64,000 nt of DNA, taken from positions 6,308,925 to 6,372,924 of the forward strand of contig NZ_CP056030.1 of NCBI RefSeq assembly GCF_013374995.1, read 5' to 3'. The position numbers and the translations under genes are program-made. Below are positions 56,943 through 64,000 of this stretch, piece by piece. This DNA is from Pseudomonas eucalypticola. GTDB taxonomy: Bacteria; Pseudomonadota; Gammaproteobacteria; Pseudomonadales; Pseudomonadaceae. Within the stretch, counting starts at the first letter, position 1, and the number at the start of each line of letters is the position of its first letter. Below the pieces are notes generated by a model. The model saw only the letters and a program-made list of their open reading frames with translations, searched no databases and was not told the origin of the DNA.

Positions 56943-57013
56943 GGTGTTACTCCTTCACGCGTGGGTTTAGCCTGCACGACGGGGCGCCGTGCGGTGGATA
57001 AACACTGGGTTTG

Positions 57014-57154
57014 TCACAGCCTGTGGAAAAGAAAAACCGAACAGGGCGAAGCGTTATAGATACGCCAGCCGCTGGCGATCATGATCAGTACGGCCAGGGC
57101 ATTGAGCCAATGGATCAGGCGCAGCCAACCCGGGTGGCTGGCGCTGTCGCTCAT
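57014..57154 (-). pseudogene. Remnant of a cytochrome b561-type membrane subunit
   Basis: A 46-codon frame begins MSDSASHPGWLRLIHWLNAL, then AVLIMIASGWRIYNASP, the typical first helix and heme-side loop of thiosulfate-reductase/YedZ-like cytochrome b subunits. The frame then breaks. Shifting by one base after NASP gives LFGFSFPQ..., the expected continuation, before a stop. A base has been lost near 57035-57045 and nearly all of the gene is missing. It lies upstream of the MXKDX and msrA genes in the same direction. Confidence 0.7.
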
Positions 57155-57316
57155 GGTTGCTGTGCTGGCCATCGCAGGCTCCGGGTATCAGCGTTCATGG
57201 GGCTATTGTTCGGCCCGGCCGATCTCGAAGTCCTCACGCAGACTTAAATTAAATGTGATAACTGCCAGCCAGCTTTTTCGAGACAATGGCGTTCAAGACG
57301 CCTGGGGATAACTCAT

Positions 57317-58045
57317 ATGGAACGGCCAAAACGCGTGCTCATCGTGGAAGATGATGCCCACATCGCTGACCTGCTGCGCCTGCATCTTCGGGATGAAGGC
57401 TATGTGGTGGAGCACGCCGACGACGGTCATCTGGGCGTGCGCATGCTGGAAGATGGCCAGTGGGACGCGCTGGTTCTGGATCTGATGCTGCCTGGCATAG
57501 ACGGCCTGGAGATCTGCAAGCGTGCACGGGCCATGGCCCGGTACACCCCGATCATCATCACCAGCGCGCGCTCCAGCGAGATGCACCGCATCCTGGGCCT
57601 GGAGCTGGGCGCCGATGACTACCTGGCCAAGCCCTTCTCCATGCTGGAGCTGGTGGCCCGGGTGCGGGCGCTGCTGCGCCGCACCGATGCCATGGCTCGC
57701 AATGCACGGCTGGAGTCCGGCCTGTTGATAACTCATGGGCTCACCATCGACCCGGTGGCGCGTACTTCCAGTCTGGACGGCAAGCCGGTAGAGCTGACGC
57801 CACGGGAGTTCGACCTGCTGTATTTCTTCGCCCGTCACCCCGATCAGGTTTTTTCGCGCATGGACCTGCTCAACGAAGTGTGGGGTTATCAACACGATGG
57901 CTACGAGCACACGGTGAATACCCATATCAACCGCCTGCGAACCAAGATCGAAGAGGATCCGGCAGCGCCGCGGCGAATTCTCACGGTGTGGGGGCGCGGT
58001 TATAAATTTGCCACCCTGCCAGCGACCCCACAGGCGACCTCATGA
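57317..58045 (+). CDS. OmpR-family response regulator
   Basis: The 242-aa protein has a receiver domain (phosphoacceptor Asp55 in LVLDLMLPG, acidic pair EDD at 11-13, Lys in YLAKPFSM) and a C-terminal winged-helix DNA-binding domain (LTPREFDLLYFFARHPDQVFSR, VNTHINRLRTKIE, ILTVWGRGYKF). It is coupled to the sensor kinase by a 4-bp ATGA overlap and is divergent from the msrA-MXKDX-cytochrome b remnant, which it probably controlled. Confidence 0.93.
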   Translation: MERPKRVLIVEDDAHIADLLRLHLRDEGYVVEHADDGHLGVRMLEDGQWDALVLDLMLPGIDGLEICKRARAMARYTPIIITSARSSEMHRILGLELGADDYLAKPFSMLELVARVRALLRRTDAMARNARLESGLLITHGLTIDPVARTSSLDGKPVELTPREFDLLYFFARHPDQVFSRMDLLNEVWGYQHDGYEHTVNTHINRLRTKIEEDPAAPRRILTVWGRGYKFATLPATPQATS

Positions 58046-59502
58046 GATTTCTTACCCTCAGCCAGCGCCTGTCGCTGGTATTCGCCGCCTTGCTGCTGGC
58101 GTGCAGCGGCGTGGCGATCTGGCTGCAGATCAGCGCCAGCACTCGCCACGAGCAGGAAGTGGTGCAGCGCCTGTCCAGCGGGCTTGCCGCTCACATCGCC
58201 GGCACGGCCCAGTTGATGGATACCAGCGGCTGGCGGCCGGAAGCGGTCCACGAGCTGTTCGACAAGCTGATGGCGGTCAACCCCTCCGTGGAGCTGTACC
58301 TGTTGACCAAGGACGGCAGGATTGTGGGTAACGGCGCGCCCGACAACAATCTGAAGCGGCAGACCGTGGACCTTGCCCCTGTGCATAAGTTTCTGGGCGG
58401 TGCGCCGCTGCCGGTATTGGGGCAAGACCCACGCAACCTGGATGTGGATAAAGTATTCAGCGCCGCGCCAGTGCAGGTGGGGGGCCACGATGGCGGCTAC
58501 GTCTACGTGGTATTGCAGGGGGAAGCCCATGATGCCCTGGCTGCCGCGCTGTCCCGCGACTCAACCCTGCGGGTGGCCCTGTGGATAATGTTGTTCATGG
58601 TGGTGCTGAGCCTGATCATGGGCTTGATCGCTTTCCGCCTGATCACTCGGCCGTTGCGCGCCTTGACGCAAACCGTGCGCGAATTCGACGCCAATGGCGA
58701 CAAAGCAGTGCAATTGCCACCGAGTGCTGTGGATAAAGGTGATGAGATTGGCGTTTTAAGCATTGCGTTCGCCCAGATGCGCCAGCGTATCGCCGAGCAA
58801 TGGCAGGAATTGACGCGCCAGGACCAGCAGCGCCGTGACTTGGTGGCCAATATTTCCCATGACCTGCGAACCCCCCTGACCTCGCTGCATGGGTATCTGG
58901 AAACATTGCGAATCAAAGATGAGAGCCTGAGCCAGGAAGAGCGTCGCCATTATCTGGACGTGGCGCTGGGGCAGAGCAGAAAGGTCGGACGGCTGGCGCA
59001 GGAGTTGTTCGAACTGGCGCGGCTGGAATCGGGCCTGGTTCATCCACAGGCTGAAGCCTTCGCATTGCCTGACCTGGTTCAGGATGTACTGCAGAAGTTC
59101 GAACTGGCCGCTGAGGCACGGCAGCAGAAACTGGAAGCGGACATGCCCGCCGCCGTCCCGACGGTCACGGCCGACCTGGGCATGATCGAACGGGTACTGA
59201 CCAACCTGCTGGACAACGCCATACGTCACAATCCGCCGGGCACACGGATCATCGTGCGCCTGCAGGGCCAGGGGACGAAGGTTCAGGTCGAAGTCATCGA
59301 TACTGGCAAGGGCATTGCCCCGCAGGTGCATGCCGGGCTGTTCACCCGTGCTTCGGCGTTGCGCCGCTCATCGCCAGAAAGCGGCGGGTTGGGATTGATC
59401 ATTGTGCGGCGGATGCTGCAGTTGCATGGCAGTGATATCCACATCAGCGCAGGGCAGCCTTCAGGGACCATCCTGCTTTTCAGGTTATCCACCGCGACCT
59501 GA
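58042..59502 (+). CDS. Sensor histidine kinase
   Basis: The 486-aa inner-membrane kinase has a first TM (LVFAALLLACSGVAIWLQI), a periplasmic domain of about 140 residues, a second TM (LWIMLFMVVLSLIMGLIAF), a HAMP domain, then HisKA with phosphorylatable His273 (NISHDLRTPLTSLHGY) and the ATPase (LLDNAIRHNPPG, DTGKGIAP, SGGLGLIIV). It forms a two-component system with the preceding regulator. Three perfect DnaA boxes (58443, 58580 and 58728) lie inside the coding sequence. Confidence 0.92.
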   Translation: MRFLTLSQRLSLVFAALLLACSGVAIWLQISASTRHEQEVVQRLSSGLAAHIAGTAQLMDTSGWRPEAVHELFDKLMAVNPSVELYLLTKDGRIVGNGAPDNNLKRQTVDLAPVHKFLGGAPLPVLGQDPRNLDVDKVFSAAPVQVGGHDGGYVYVVLQGEAHDALAAALSRDSTLRVALWIMLFMVVLSLIMGLIAFRLITRPLRALTQTVREFDANGDKAVQLPPSAVDKGDEIGVLSIAFAQMRQRIAEQWQELTRQDQQRRDLVANISHDLRTPLTSLHGYLETLRIKDESLSQEERRHYLDVALGQSRKVGRLAQELFELARLESGLVHPQAEAFALPDLVQDVLQKFELAAEARQQKLEADMPAAVPTVTADLGMIERVLTNLLDNAIRHNPPGTRIIVRLQGQGTKVQVEVIDTGKGIAPQVHAGLFTRASALRRSSPESGGLGLIIVRRMLQLHGSDIHISAGQPSGTILLFRLSTAT

Positions 59503-59505
59503 CCG

Positions 59506-60876
59506 TTACTTCCCGATACAAAAGCTCGAAAAGATTCGTCCAAGCAGGTCATCGGAACTGAATGCGCCGGTGATTTCACCCAGCGCATGCTGGGCCTGGC
59601 GCAAATCTTCCGCCAGCAACTCGCCGGCACCTGCCAGCGTCAGTTGATCACGGCCATGTTCCAGTGCCGAGCTCGCATGACGCAGTGCGTCAAGGTGACG
59701 GCGGCGGGCGCTGAAGCTGCTTTCTGCCGTCTGTTCATAGCCCATGCACGCCTTCAGGTGGTCGCGCAGCAAGCCCAGACCCTGCCCCTCATCCTTGGCG
59801 CTGAGGCTGATAGTTACATGGCCGTCTGCACTGTACTGCATATCCACAGGCTCGCCAGTCAGGTCTGCCTTGTTGCGAATCAACGTAACCTTGGCCATGT
59901 CTGGGCGGGATTCGAGGAATTCAGGCCACAGGGCGAACGGATCACTGGCCTCGGGCGCGGTCGCGTCTACCACCAGTAATACTCGGTCAGCTTCCCCGAT
60001 CGCCTTGAGGGCACGCTCCACGCCGATTTTTTCCACCTGGTCATCGGTGTCGCGCAGGCCGGCGGTATCCACCACATGCAGCGGCATGCCATCGATGTGG
60101 ATATGTTCACGCAGGATATCTCGGGTTGTTCCCGCGATATCGGTCACGATCGCCGCCTCTCGGCCTGCCAGCAAATTCAGCAGGCTGGACTTGCCAGCGT
60201 TCGGCCGGCCGGCGATGACCACGGTCATGCCGTCCCGTAGCAAGGCGCCCTGCCCCGCCTCGCGCATCACTGTGGACAAGTTGCCCCTCACATCATCCAG
60301 CATGCTAAGCACATGGCCATCGGCAAGGAAGTCGATTTCCTCTTCCGGGAAATCGATGGCAGCTTCCACGTAGATACGCAGTGCGATCAACTTTTCCGTC
60401 AGGTTATCCACACGCCGGGAGAACGCCCCTTGCAGCGAGCGAACAGCATTACGCGCCGCCTGTGCGGAACTGGCCTCGATCAGGTCGGCAATAGCTTCGG
60501 CCTGGGCGAGGTCGAGCTTGTCATTGAGAAACGCCCGTTCGCTGAACTCCCCCGGCCGGGCCAGGCGGCATCCCAGTTCCAGACAGCGTTGCAACAACAT
60601 GTCGAGTACCACCGGGCCGCCATGGCCTTGCAGTTCCAGTACGTCTTCACCGGTGAACGAGTTCGGCCCAGGGAAATAAAGCGCCAGGCCCTCATCGATG
60701 ACATCCCCGTCGGCACTGCGCATCGGGCCGTAGTGTGCGTAACGTGGGGTCAAAGCGCGGCCGGCGATGGCCTGGGCTGCCGCGCTCGCCAATGGCCCGG
60801 AAATACGCACGATGCCTACCCCGCCACGGCCCTGGGCAGTAGCAATGGCGGCAATGGTTTCGCGGGGAACGTTCAT
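59506..60876 (-). CDS. mnmE: tRNA modification GTPase MnmE (TrmE)
   Basis: The 456-aa GTPase starts [19 protein letters not shown], has the P-loop [12 protein letters not shown] near residue 223, the DIAGTTRD switch and NKADL guanine motif, and ends with the conserved CIGK motif, whose Cys acts in tRNA modification. It works with MnmG. I chose the ATG at 60874-60876. The frame is open 21 codons upstream through the terminator, which is spurious. A DnaA box (60404-60412) lies within it. Confidence 0.97.
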   Translation of the reverse strand: MNVPRETIAAIATAQGRGGVGIVRISGPLASAAAQAIAGRALTPRYAHYGPMRSADGDVIDEGLALYFPGPNSFTGEDVLELQGHGGPVVLDMLLQRCLELGCRLARPGEFSERAFLNDKLDLAQAEAIADLIEASSAQAARNAVRSLQGAFSRRVDNLTEKLIALRIYVEAAIDFPEEEIDFLADGHVLSMLDDVRGNLSTVMREAGQGALLRDGMTVVIAGRPNAGKSSLLNLLAGREAAIVTDIAGTTRDILREHIHIDGMPLHVVDTAGLRDTDDQVEKIGVERALKAIGEADRVLLVVDATAPEASDPFALWPEFLESRPDMAKVTLIRNKADLTGEPVDMQYSADGHVTISLSAKDEGQGLGLLRDHLKACMGYEQTAESSFSARRRHLDALRHASSALEHGRDQLTLAGAGELLAEDLRQAQHALGEITGAFSSDDLLGRIFSSFCIGK

Positions 60877-60908
60877 GATGCAGGCCTCACATAAAATCGA
60901 CAGATAGC

Positions 60909-60933
60909 AAAACGCCCCACGAAGGGGGCGTTT
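60909..60933 (-). terminator. Rho-independent terminator of yidC, next to a DnaA box
   Basis: AAACGCCCC pairs with GGGGCGTTT with a 5-6 nt loop, and TTTT follows on the minus strand, 26 bp beyond the yidC stop. The next bases (60932-60940) are a perfect DnaA box TTATCCACA. Confidence 0.88.
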
Positions 60934-60958
60934 ATCCACAGGTTAGATGATCAACCTG

Positions 60959-62644
60959 TCAGGCGGCAGCTTTCTTGCTTTTCGCCTCGATACCACGGGT
61001 GATGTACCACTGTTGCAGAATCGACAGGGTGTTGTTGGTCACCCAGTACATCACCAGACCTGCAGGGAACCACAGGAAGAAGAAGGTGAAGACGATAGGC
61101 ATCAGCTTCATCACCTTGGCCTGCATCGGATCCGGCGGCGTCGGGTTCAGGCGCTGCTGAATGAACATGGTGGCGCCCATGATGATCGGCAGGATGAAGA
61201 ACGGGTCCTTGATCGACAAGTCGGTGATCCACAGCAGCCAAGGTGCCTGACGCATCTCGACGCTTTCCAGCAGTACCCAGTACAGCGACAGGAACACCGG
61301 CATCTGCACCACGATCGGCAGGCAGCCACCCAGCGGGTTGATCTTCTCTTTCTTGTACAGCTCCATCATCGCTTGGGACAATTTCTGACGGTCATCGCCG
61401 AACTGTTCCTTCAGCTGCGCCAGGCGCGGTGCCACAGCACGCATGCGCGCCATCGACTTGTAGCTGGCAGCCGAAAGCGGGAAGAACAGCAGCTTGATCA
61501 TCAGGGTCAGCACGATGATCGAGAAGCCCCAGTTACCCAGCAGCATGTGGATATGTTTCAGCAGCCAGAAAATCGGCTGGGCGATGAACCACAGAATGCC
61601 GTAGTCGACAGTCAGTTCCAGGCCAGGGGCCAGGGTCTTGAGCTTGTCCTGGACCTTGGGGCCTGCATACAGCACGGCGCTGGTCTCTACCTTGGCGCCA
61701 GGTGCGGCGGTCAGCGTCGGGCCAGTGAAACCGATGATGTAGTTGCCGGCACTGTCCTTGCGGGTCGACATGGCGTTGTTGTCCGAATGGTTCGGAATCC
61801 ACGCCGTGACGAAGTAGTGCTGCAGCCAAGCTACCCAACCACCCTGAACGGTCTCCTTCAGGTTGCCCTTGTCGATATCTTTCATCGATATCTTCTTGTA
61901 GGGCTCAGCCGGGGTACCCAGGGCGGCGCCCAGGTAAGTCGCGGTACCGGTGGCGGTGCTGGACGATGGGTCGGCGCTGTTGTCACGCTTGAGCTGCGCG
62001 AACAGGTTGCCCGACCACGGCGTGGTGCCCTGGTTGTCGATCAGGTAGCTGACCTTCAGGTCGTACTCGCCGCGGTCCAGGGTGAAACGCTTGATGTAGT
62101 TGACGCCATTGGACGAAAACTTCAGGTCCACCACCAGTTCGTTCTGGCCGTCGGCCAGCTGATAGCTTTTCTGTTCGCTGCTGTACAGCGGACGGCCAGT
62201 GGAACGCGAGTCGGGGCCGTCGGCACCGACCAGGCCGCTTTGTGCCAGGTAGGTACGTTCGCCACCGTTGTCGAACAACTGGAACGGCACGTCAGGGTGG
62301 TCCTGGCGGCGTGGGTATTCCGGCAGGGTCAGCTGGGCAACGTCGCCCCCGTTTGGATCGATAGCCAGATCCAGGACATCGGTCTTGATTCGGATCAGGT
62401 TCTTGCTGCCGGCATCCGGGGCCAGGGTAGGCGCAGGAGCGTTGGCAGTGGGTGCGCTGGGTACGTCGGCACTTGCTTGAGCATTGTTACCCAACGGGGC
62501 TTCGGGCAAGTCCGATGCGCCAGTGCTGGTAGCAACATTCTGAGTCGGCAAGGCAGCCTGACCATAGTCCTGGTTCCATTTCAGGACCATGGAGTAGGAC
62601 ACGACTGCCAGTGCGGCGATCAGGATCGTGCGTTTAATATCCAT
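60959..62644 (-). CDS. yidC: Membrane protein insertase YidC
   Basis: The 561-aa insertase has an N-terminal TM (MDIKRTILIAALAVVSYSMV), a large periplasmic domain, and the conserved C-terminal bundle with the substrate-groove Arg region (YKSMARMRAVAPRLAQLKEQFGD) and ending FFFLWFPAGLVMYWVTNNTLSILQQ. It inserts membrane proteins such as the AtpE c subunit, alone or with Sec. It is 2 bp after yidD. Confidence 0.97.
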   Translation of the reverse strand: MDIKRTILIAALAVVSYSMVLKWNQDYGQAALPTQNVATSTGASDLPEAPLGNNAQASADVPSAPTANAPAPTLAPDAGSKNLIRIKTDVLDLAIDPNGGDVAQLTLPEYPRRQDHPDVPFQLFDNGGERTYLAQSGLVGADGPDSRSTGRPLYSSEQKSYQLADGQNELVVDLKFSSNGVNYIKRFTLDRGEYDLKVSYLIDNQGTTPWSGNLFAQLKRDNSADPSSSTATGTATYLGAALGTPAEPYKKISMKDIDKGNLKETVQGGWVAWLQHYFVTAWIPNHSDNNAMSTRKDSAGNYIIGFTGPTLTAAPGAKVETSAVLYAGPKVQDKLKTLAPGLELTVDYGILWFIAQPIFWLLKHIHMLLGNWGFSIIVLTLMIKLLFFPLSAASYKSMARMRAVAPRLAQLKEQFGDDRQKLSQAMMELYKKEKINPLGGCLPIVVQMPVFLSLYWVLLESVEMRQAPWLLWITDLSIKDPFFILPIIMGATMFIQQRLNPTPPDPMQAKVMKLMPIVFTFFFLWFPAGLVMYWVTNNTLSILQQWYITRGIEAKSKKAAA

Positions 62645-62646
62645 GA

Positions 62647-62892
62647 TTACTCGGCTATCGAAGAATTACGGGGAGATGGGGCAGGCGGAACCGGGTCTAA
62701 ACCACCGGCGTGCCATGGGTGACAGCGACCCAGGCGTCGGAGGGTCAGCCAGCCGCCGCGAAGAAGTCCATGGAGTTCTATGGCTTCCAACGCGTAGCAG
62801 GAACAGCTGGGGTAAAAACGACAGTGGTTGCCCATCAGCGGGCTGATGGCATAGCGATAAAACTGGATCGGAACGATGGCCAGTTTACGCAT
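62647..62892 (-). CDS. yidD: Membrane protein insertion efficiency factor YidD
   Basis: The 81-aa protein has the YidD pattern: [21 protein letters not shown], the Cys motif [16 protein letters not shown], and [17 protein letters not shown]. It assists YidC-dependent insertion from the membrane surface. Its start overlaps the rnpA stop by 8 bp and its stop is 2 bp before yidC, so it lies in the rpmH-rnpA-yidD-yidC operon. Confidence 0.93.
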   Translation of the reverse strand: MRKLAIVPIQFYRYAISPLMGNHCRFYPSCSCYALEAIELHGLLRGGWLTLRRLGRCHPWHAGGLDPVPPAPSPRNSSIAE

Positions 62893-63286
62893 CTTGACTG
62901 TCTACCCCTACAGTTTCGGCCTTCACCACTGGAGCGGCGCGACTACGAGCAAGTCGCTTCCAGAGCTTGCCAAAATGCTGATGCAATTCCGGGTTTTCTA
63001 CGTCACCCAAACCTTTACGCGCGACAATGACGATATCCCAGCCGACCAGGATGTCCTGGTGCAGACGGAACGAGTCACGCATCAAGCGTTTGAGTCGGTT
63101 GCGCTGAACGGAGAGCTTGACGCTCTTTTTGCCGATCACTAACCCCAGACGAGGGTGATCCAGCTCGTTTTCGCGCGCAAGGAGCAGCAGGTTTTTCCCT
63201 GGAACCTTGCCGGTCGGGGAGTCAAAGACCGCTTTGAAGTGTCGGGCTGTCAGAAGACGCTTTTCCCGACTGTAGTCCTGACTCAC
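62885..63286 (-). CDS. rnpA: Ribonuclease P protein component
   Basis: The 133-aa protein has the family signature [16 protein letters not shown] near the middle and the N-terminus [20 protein letters not shown]. It binds RNase P RNA to mature tRNA 5' ends. The GTG at 63284-63286 is the correct start by N-terminal match. An upstream open extension over rpmH is a shadow. It is 16 bp after rpmH. Confidence 0.95.
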   Translation of the reverse strand: MSQDYSREKRLLTARHFKAVFDSPTGKVPGKNLLLLARENELDHPRLGLVIGKKSVKLSVQRNRLKRLMRDSFRLHQDILVGWDIVIVARKGLGDVENPELHQHFGKLWKRLARSRAAPVVKAETVGVDSQDA

Positions 63287-63302
63287 CCCCAGTGCCGAGT
63301 GA

Positions 63303-63437
63303 TCAAACTGCCAGACGCGCACGGCCTTTGGCACGGCGACGCGACAGTACGGCACGGCCGTTCTTGGTGGCCATGCGAGCACGGAAGCCGTGGGTGCGGG
63401 CGCGTTTGATGGTGCTGGGTTGGAAAGTACGTTTCAT
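63303..63437 (-). CDS. rpmH: 50S ribosomal protein L34
   Basis: The 44-aa protein reads [20 protein letters not shown], then [18 protein letters not shown] and RKRLAV, identical in pattern to bacterial L34. It is the first gene of the rpmH-rnpA-yidD-yidC operon and marks the oriC-side boundary. Confidence 0.97.
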   Translation of the reverse strand: MKRTFQPSTIKRARTHGFRARMATKNGRAVLSRRRAKGRARLAV

Positions 63438-64000
63438 GGCGTGTTACCTGGTTCGTCCACAACGGGCCGGAATGGACCCCGTTTTAAGAGACCGGCGATT
63501 CTATTGAAAGCAAGGCCTCAGGTCAATTTCCAACCAGCTTTTCCTTTCCATGGGCATGACCGTCGGTCTGACAGGCCAACCTCGCGGAAAATATAGAAAT
63601 AGAGAAGGGACTTATTTAAAGCTTTTCTGAAGAACTTATAGATCTTAGGGCCGCACCCTTCTGTGGATAACCGGTTATAGGCCATATTCTACGGGGTTTT
63701 CAGAGATCCTTAACCCTGTCGAGAAACGGTGCTGCGGCTGTGCGACGACCTCGGAAAAGCTGTGCATGAAAAGGCGAGTTATGCACAGCCGAGTTATGCA
63801 CAGATTTCGACCCCCAGTTGTGCAGAACCCTCAGAGGCGGTTATCCACAGAGTTTATTCACAGCACCTTTTATCCTTTTCAGAGGCATAACGCGCTGATT
63901 TGCCTCTCTCTGCACCGCACCTACATGTGGATAAGTAGGCGCTTCGCCGGTACAATGGGCGCTGTTTTTGCCTCTCCGGCTTTCAACTCAGGGGATATCC
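63438..64000. other. oriC: oriC region between rpmH and dnaA
   Basis: This 563-bp gap holds perfect DnaA boxes at 63662-63670 and 63926-63934 (TGTGGATAA) and 63841-63849 (TTATCCACA). One-mismatch boxes lie at 63779-63787 and 63794-63802 (TTATGCACA) and 63854-63862 (TTATTCACA). AT-rich DNA lies at 63588-63650, with ATAGAAATAGAGAA at 63593. The rpmH-dnaA location is the established Pseudomonas oriC site. TACAAT at 63953-63958 may be the dnaA -10 box, with a DnaA box just upstream allowing autorepression. The dnaA start lies beyond the window. Confidence 0.9.

Noticed and set aside
57011..57247. Plus-strand 78-codon frame before the response regulator
   Set aside because: It lies opposite the cytochrome b remnant and shows no ribosome site or family resemblance.
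63287..63382. Upstream extension of rnpA over rpmH
   Set aside because: It is antisense-like reading through the L34 gene in another frame. The RnpA family begins at the GTG at 63286.

Overview
The window is a stretch of bacterial chromosome around the replication origin of a Pseudomonas of the putida group. The evidence is the GC-rich coding, the gene order uvrD ... glmS-glmR-glmU-atpCDGAHFEBI-parB-parA-rsmG-mnmG ... mnmE-yidC-yidD-rnpA-rpmH-(oriC), and the pycB-pycA-pycR block beside an RpiR regulator and a GGDEF/EAL protein. dnaA itself should begin just past the right edge. I saw no rRNA, tRNA, CRISPR array, prophage or insertion sequence.

Layout. 1-4.3 kb: tail of an outer-membrane protein, an XRE regulator, and an operon for an Na+/alanine-type symporter, an Asp/Glu racemase and an asparaginase. 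4.4-4.9 kb: a compound tandem repeat. 4.9-8.3 kb: a MocR/PdxR-type regulator divergent from a PaiB-like protein and two GNAT acetyltransferases. 8.3-10.9 kb: homocysteine S-methyltransferase and a two-gene amino-acid ABC importer with no ATPase. 11-16.7 kb: two-subunit pyruvate carboxylase, its LysR regulator and an RpiR regulator. 16.8-26.9 kb: GGDEF/EAL protein, UvrD, Tim44-like protein, SUKH protein, Kef-type antiporter, thioesterase, PdxY. 27-31.5 kb: a zinc-homeostasis block (two CobW/COG0523 GTPases, a small secreted protein, an AMIN-type amidase) with two Zur-like operators. 31.6-37 kb: a parS-like site, DUF3617 protein, cardiolipin synthase, cyclopropane fatty acid synthase, DUF2231 protein, sorbosone-dehydrogenase-like lipoprotein. 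37.1-39.5 kb: a decaying locus with truncated thrH, an intact LysE exporter, a broken 2OG-Fe dioxygenase and a frameshifted LysR regulator. 39.7-51 kb: glmS, glmR, glmU and the complete atp operon. 51.2-55.4 kb: parB, parA, rsmG, mnmG. 55.4-59.5 kb: an origin-like region followed by a gene block (msrA, a Met-rich MXKDX protein, a cytochrome b remnant, a two-component system) lying between mnmG and mnmE. 59.5-63.4 kb: mnmE, yidC, yidD, rnpA, rpmH. 63.44-64.0 kb: oriC.

The main pattern beyond the genes is the density of perfect DnaA boxes (TTATCCACA). I count at least 22 by eye where about 0.5 would be expected by chance in 64 kb. They occur in oriC, in a second origin-like intergenic region that shares a 14-bp motif and box spacing with oriC, inside genes of the parA-yidC segment, and in two distal clusters. 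One distal cluster encodes the interdomain linker of the MocR-type regulator. The other sits in a CobW gene next to AT-rich DNA. Other notable items are a 41-bp perfect palindrome containing a Zur site, a parS-like site 20 kb from parAB, and two loci in visible decay.
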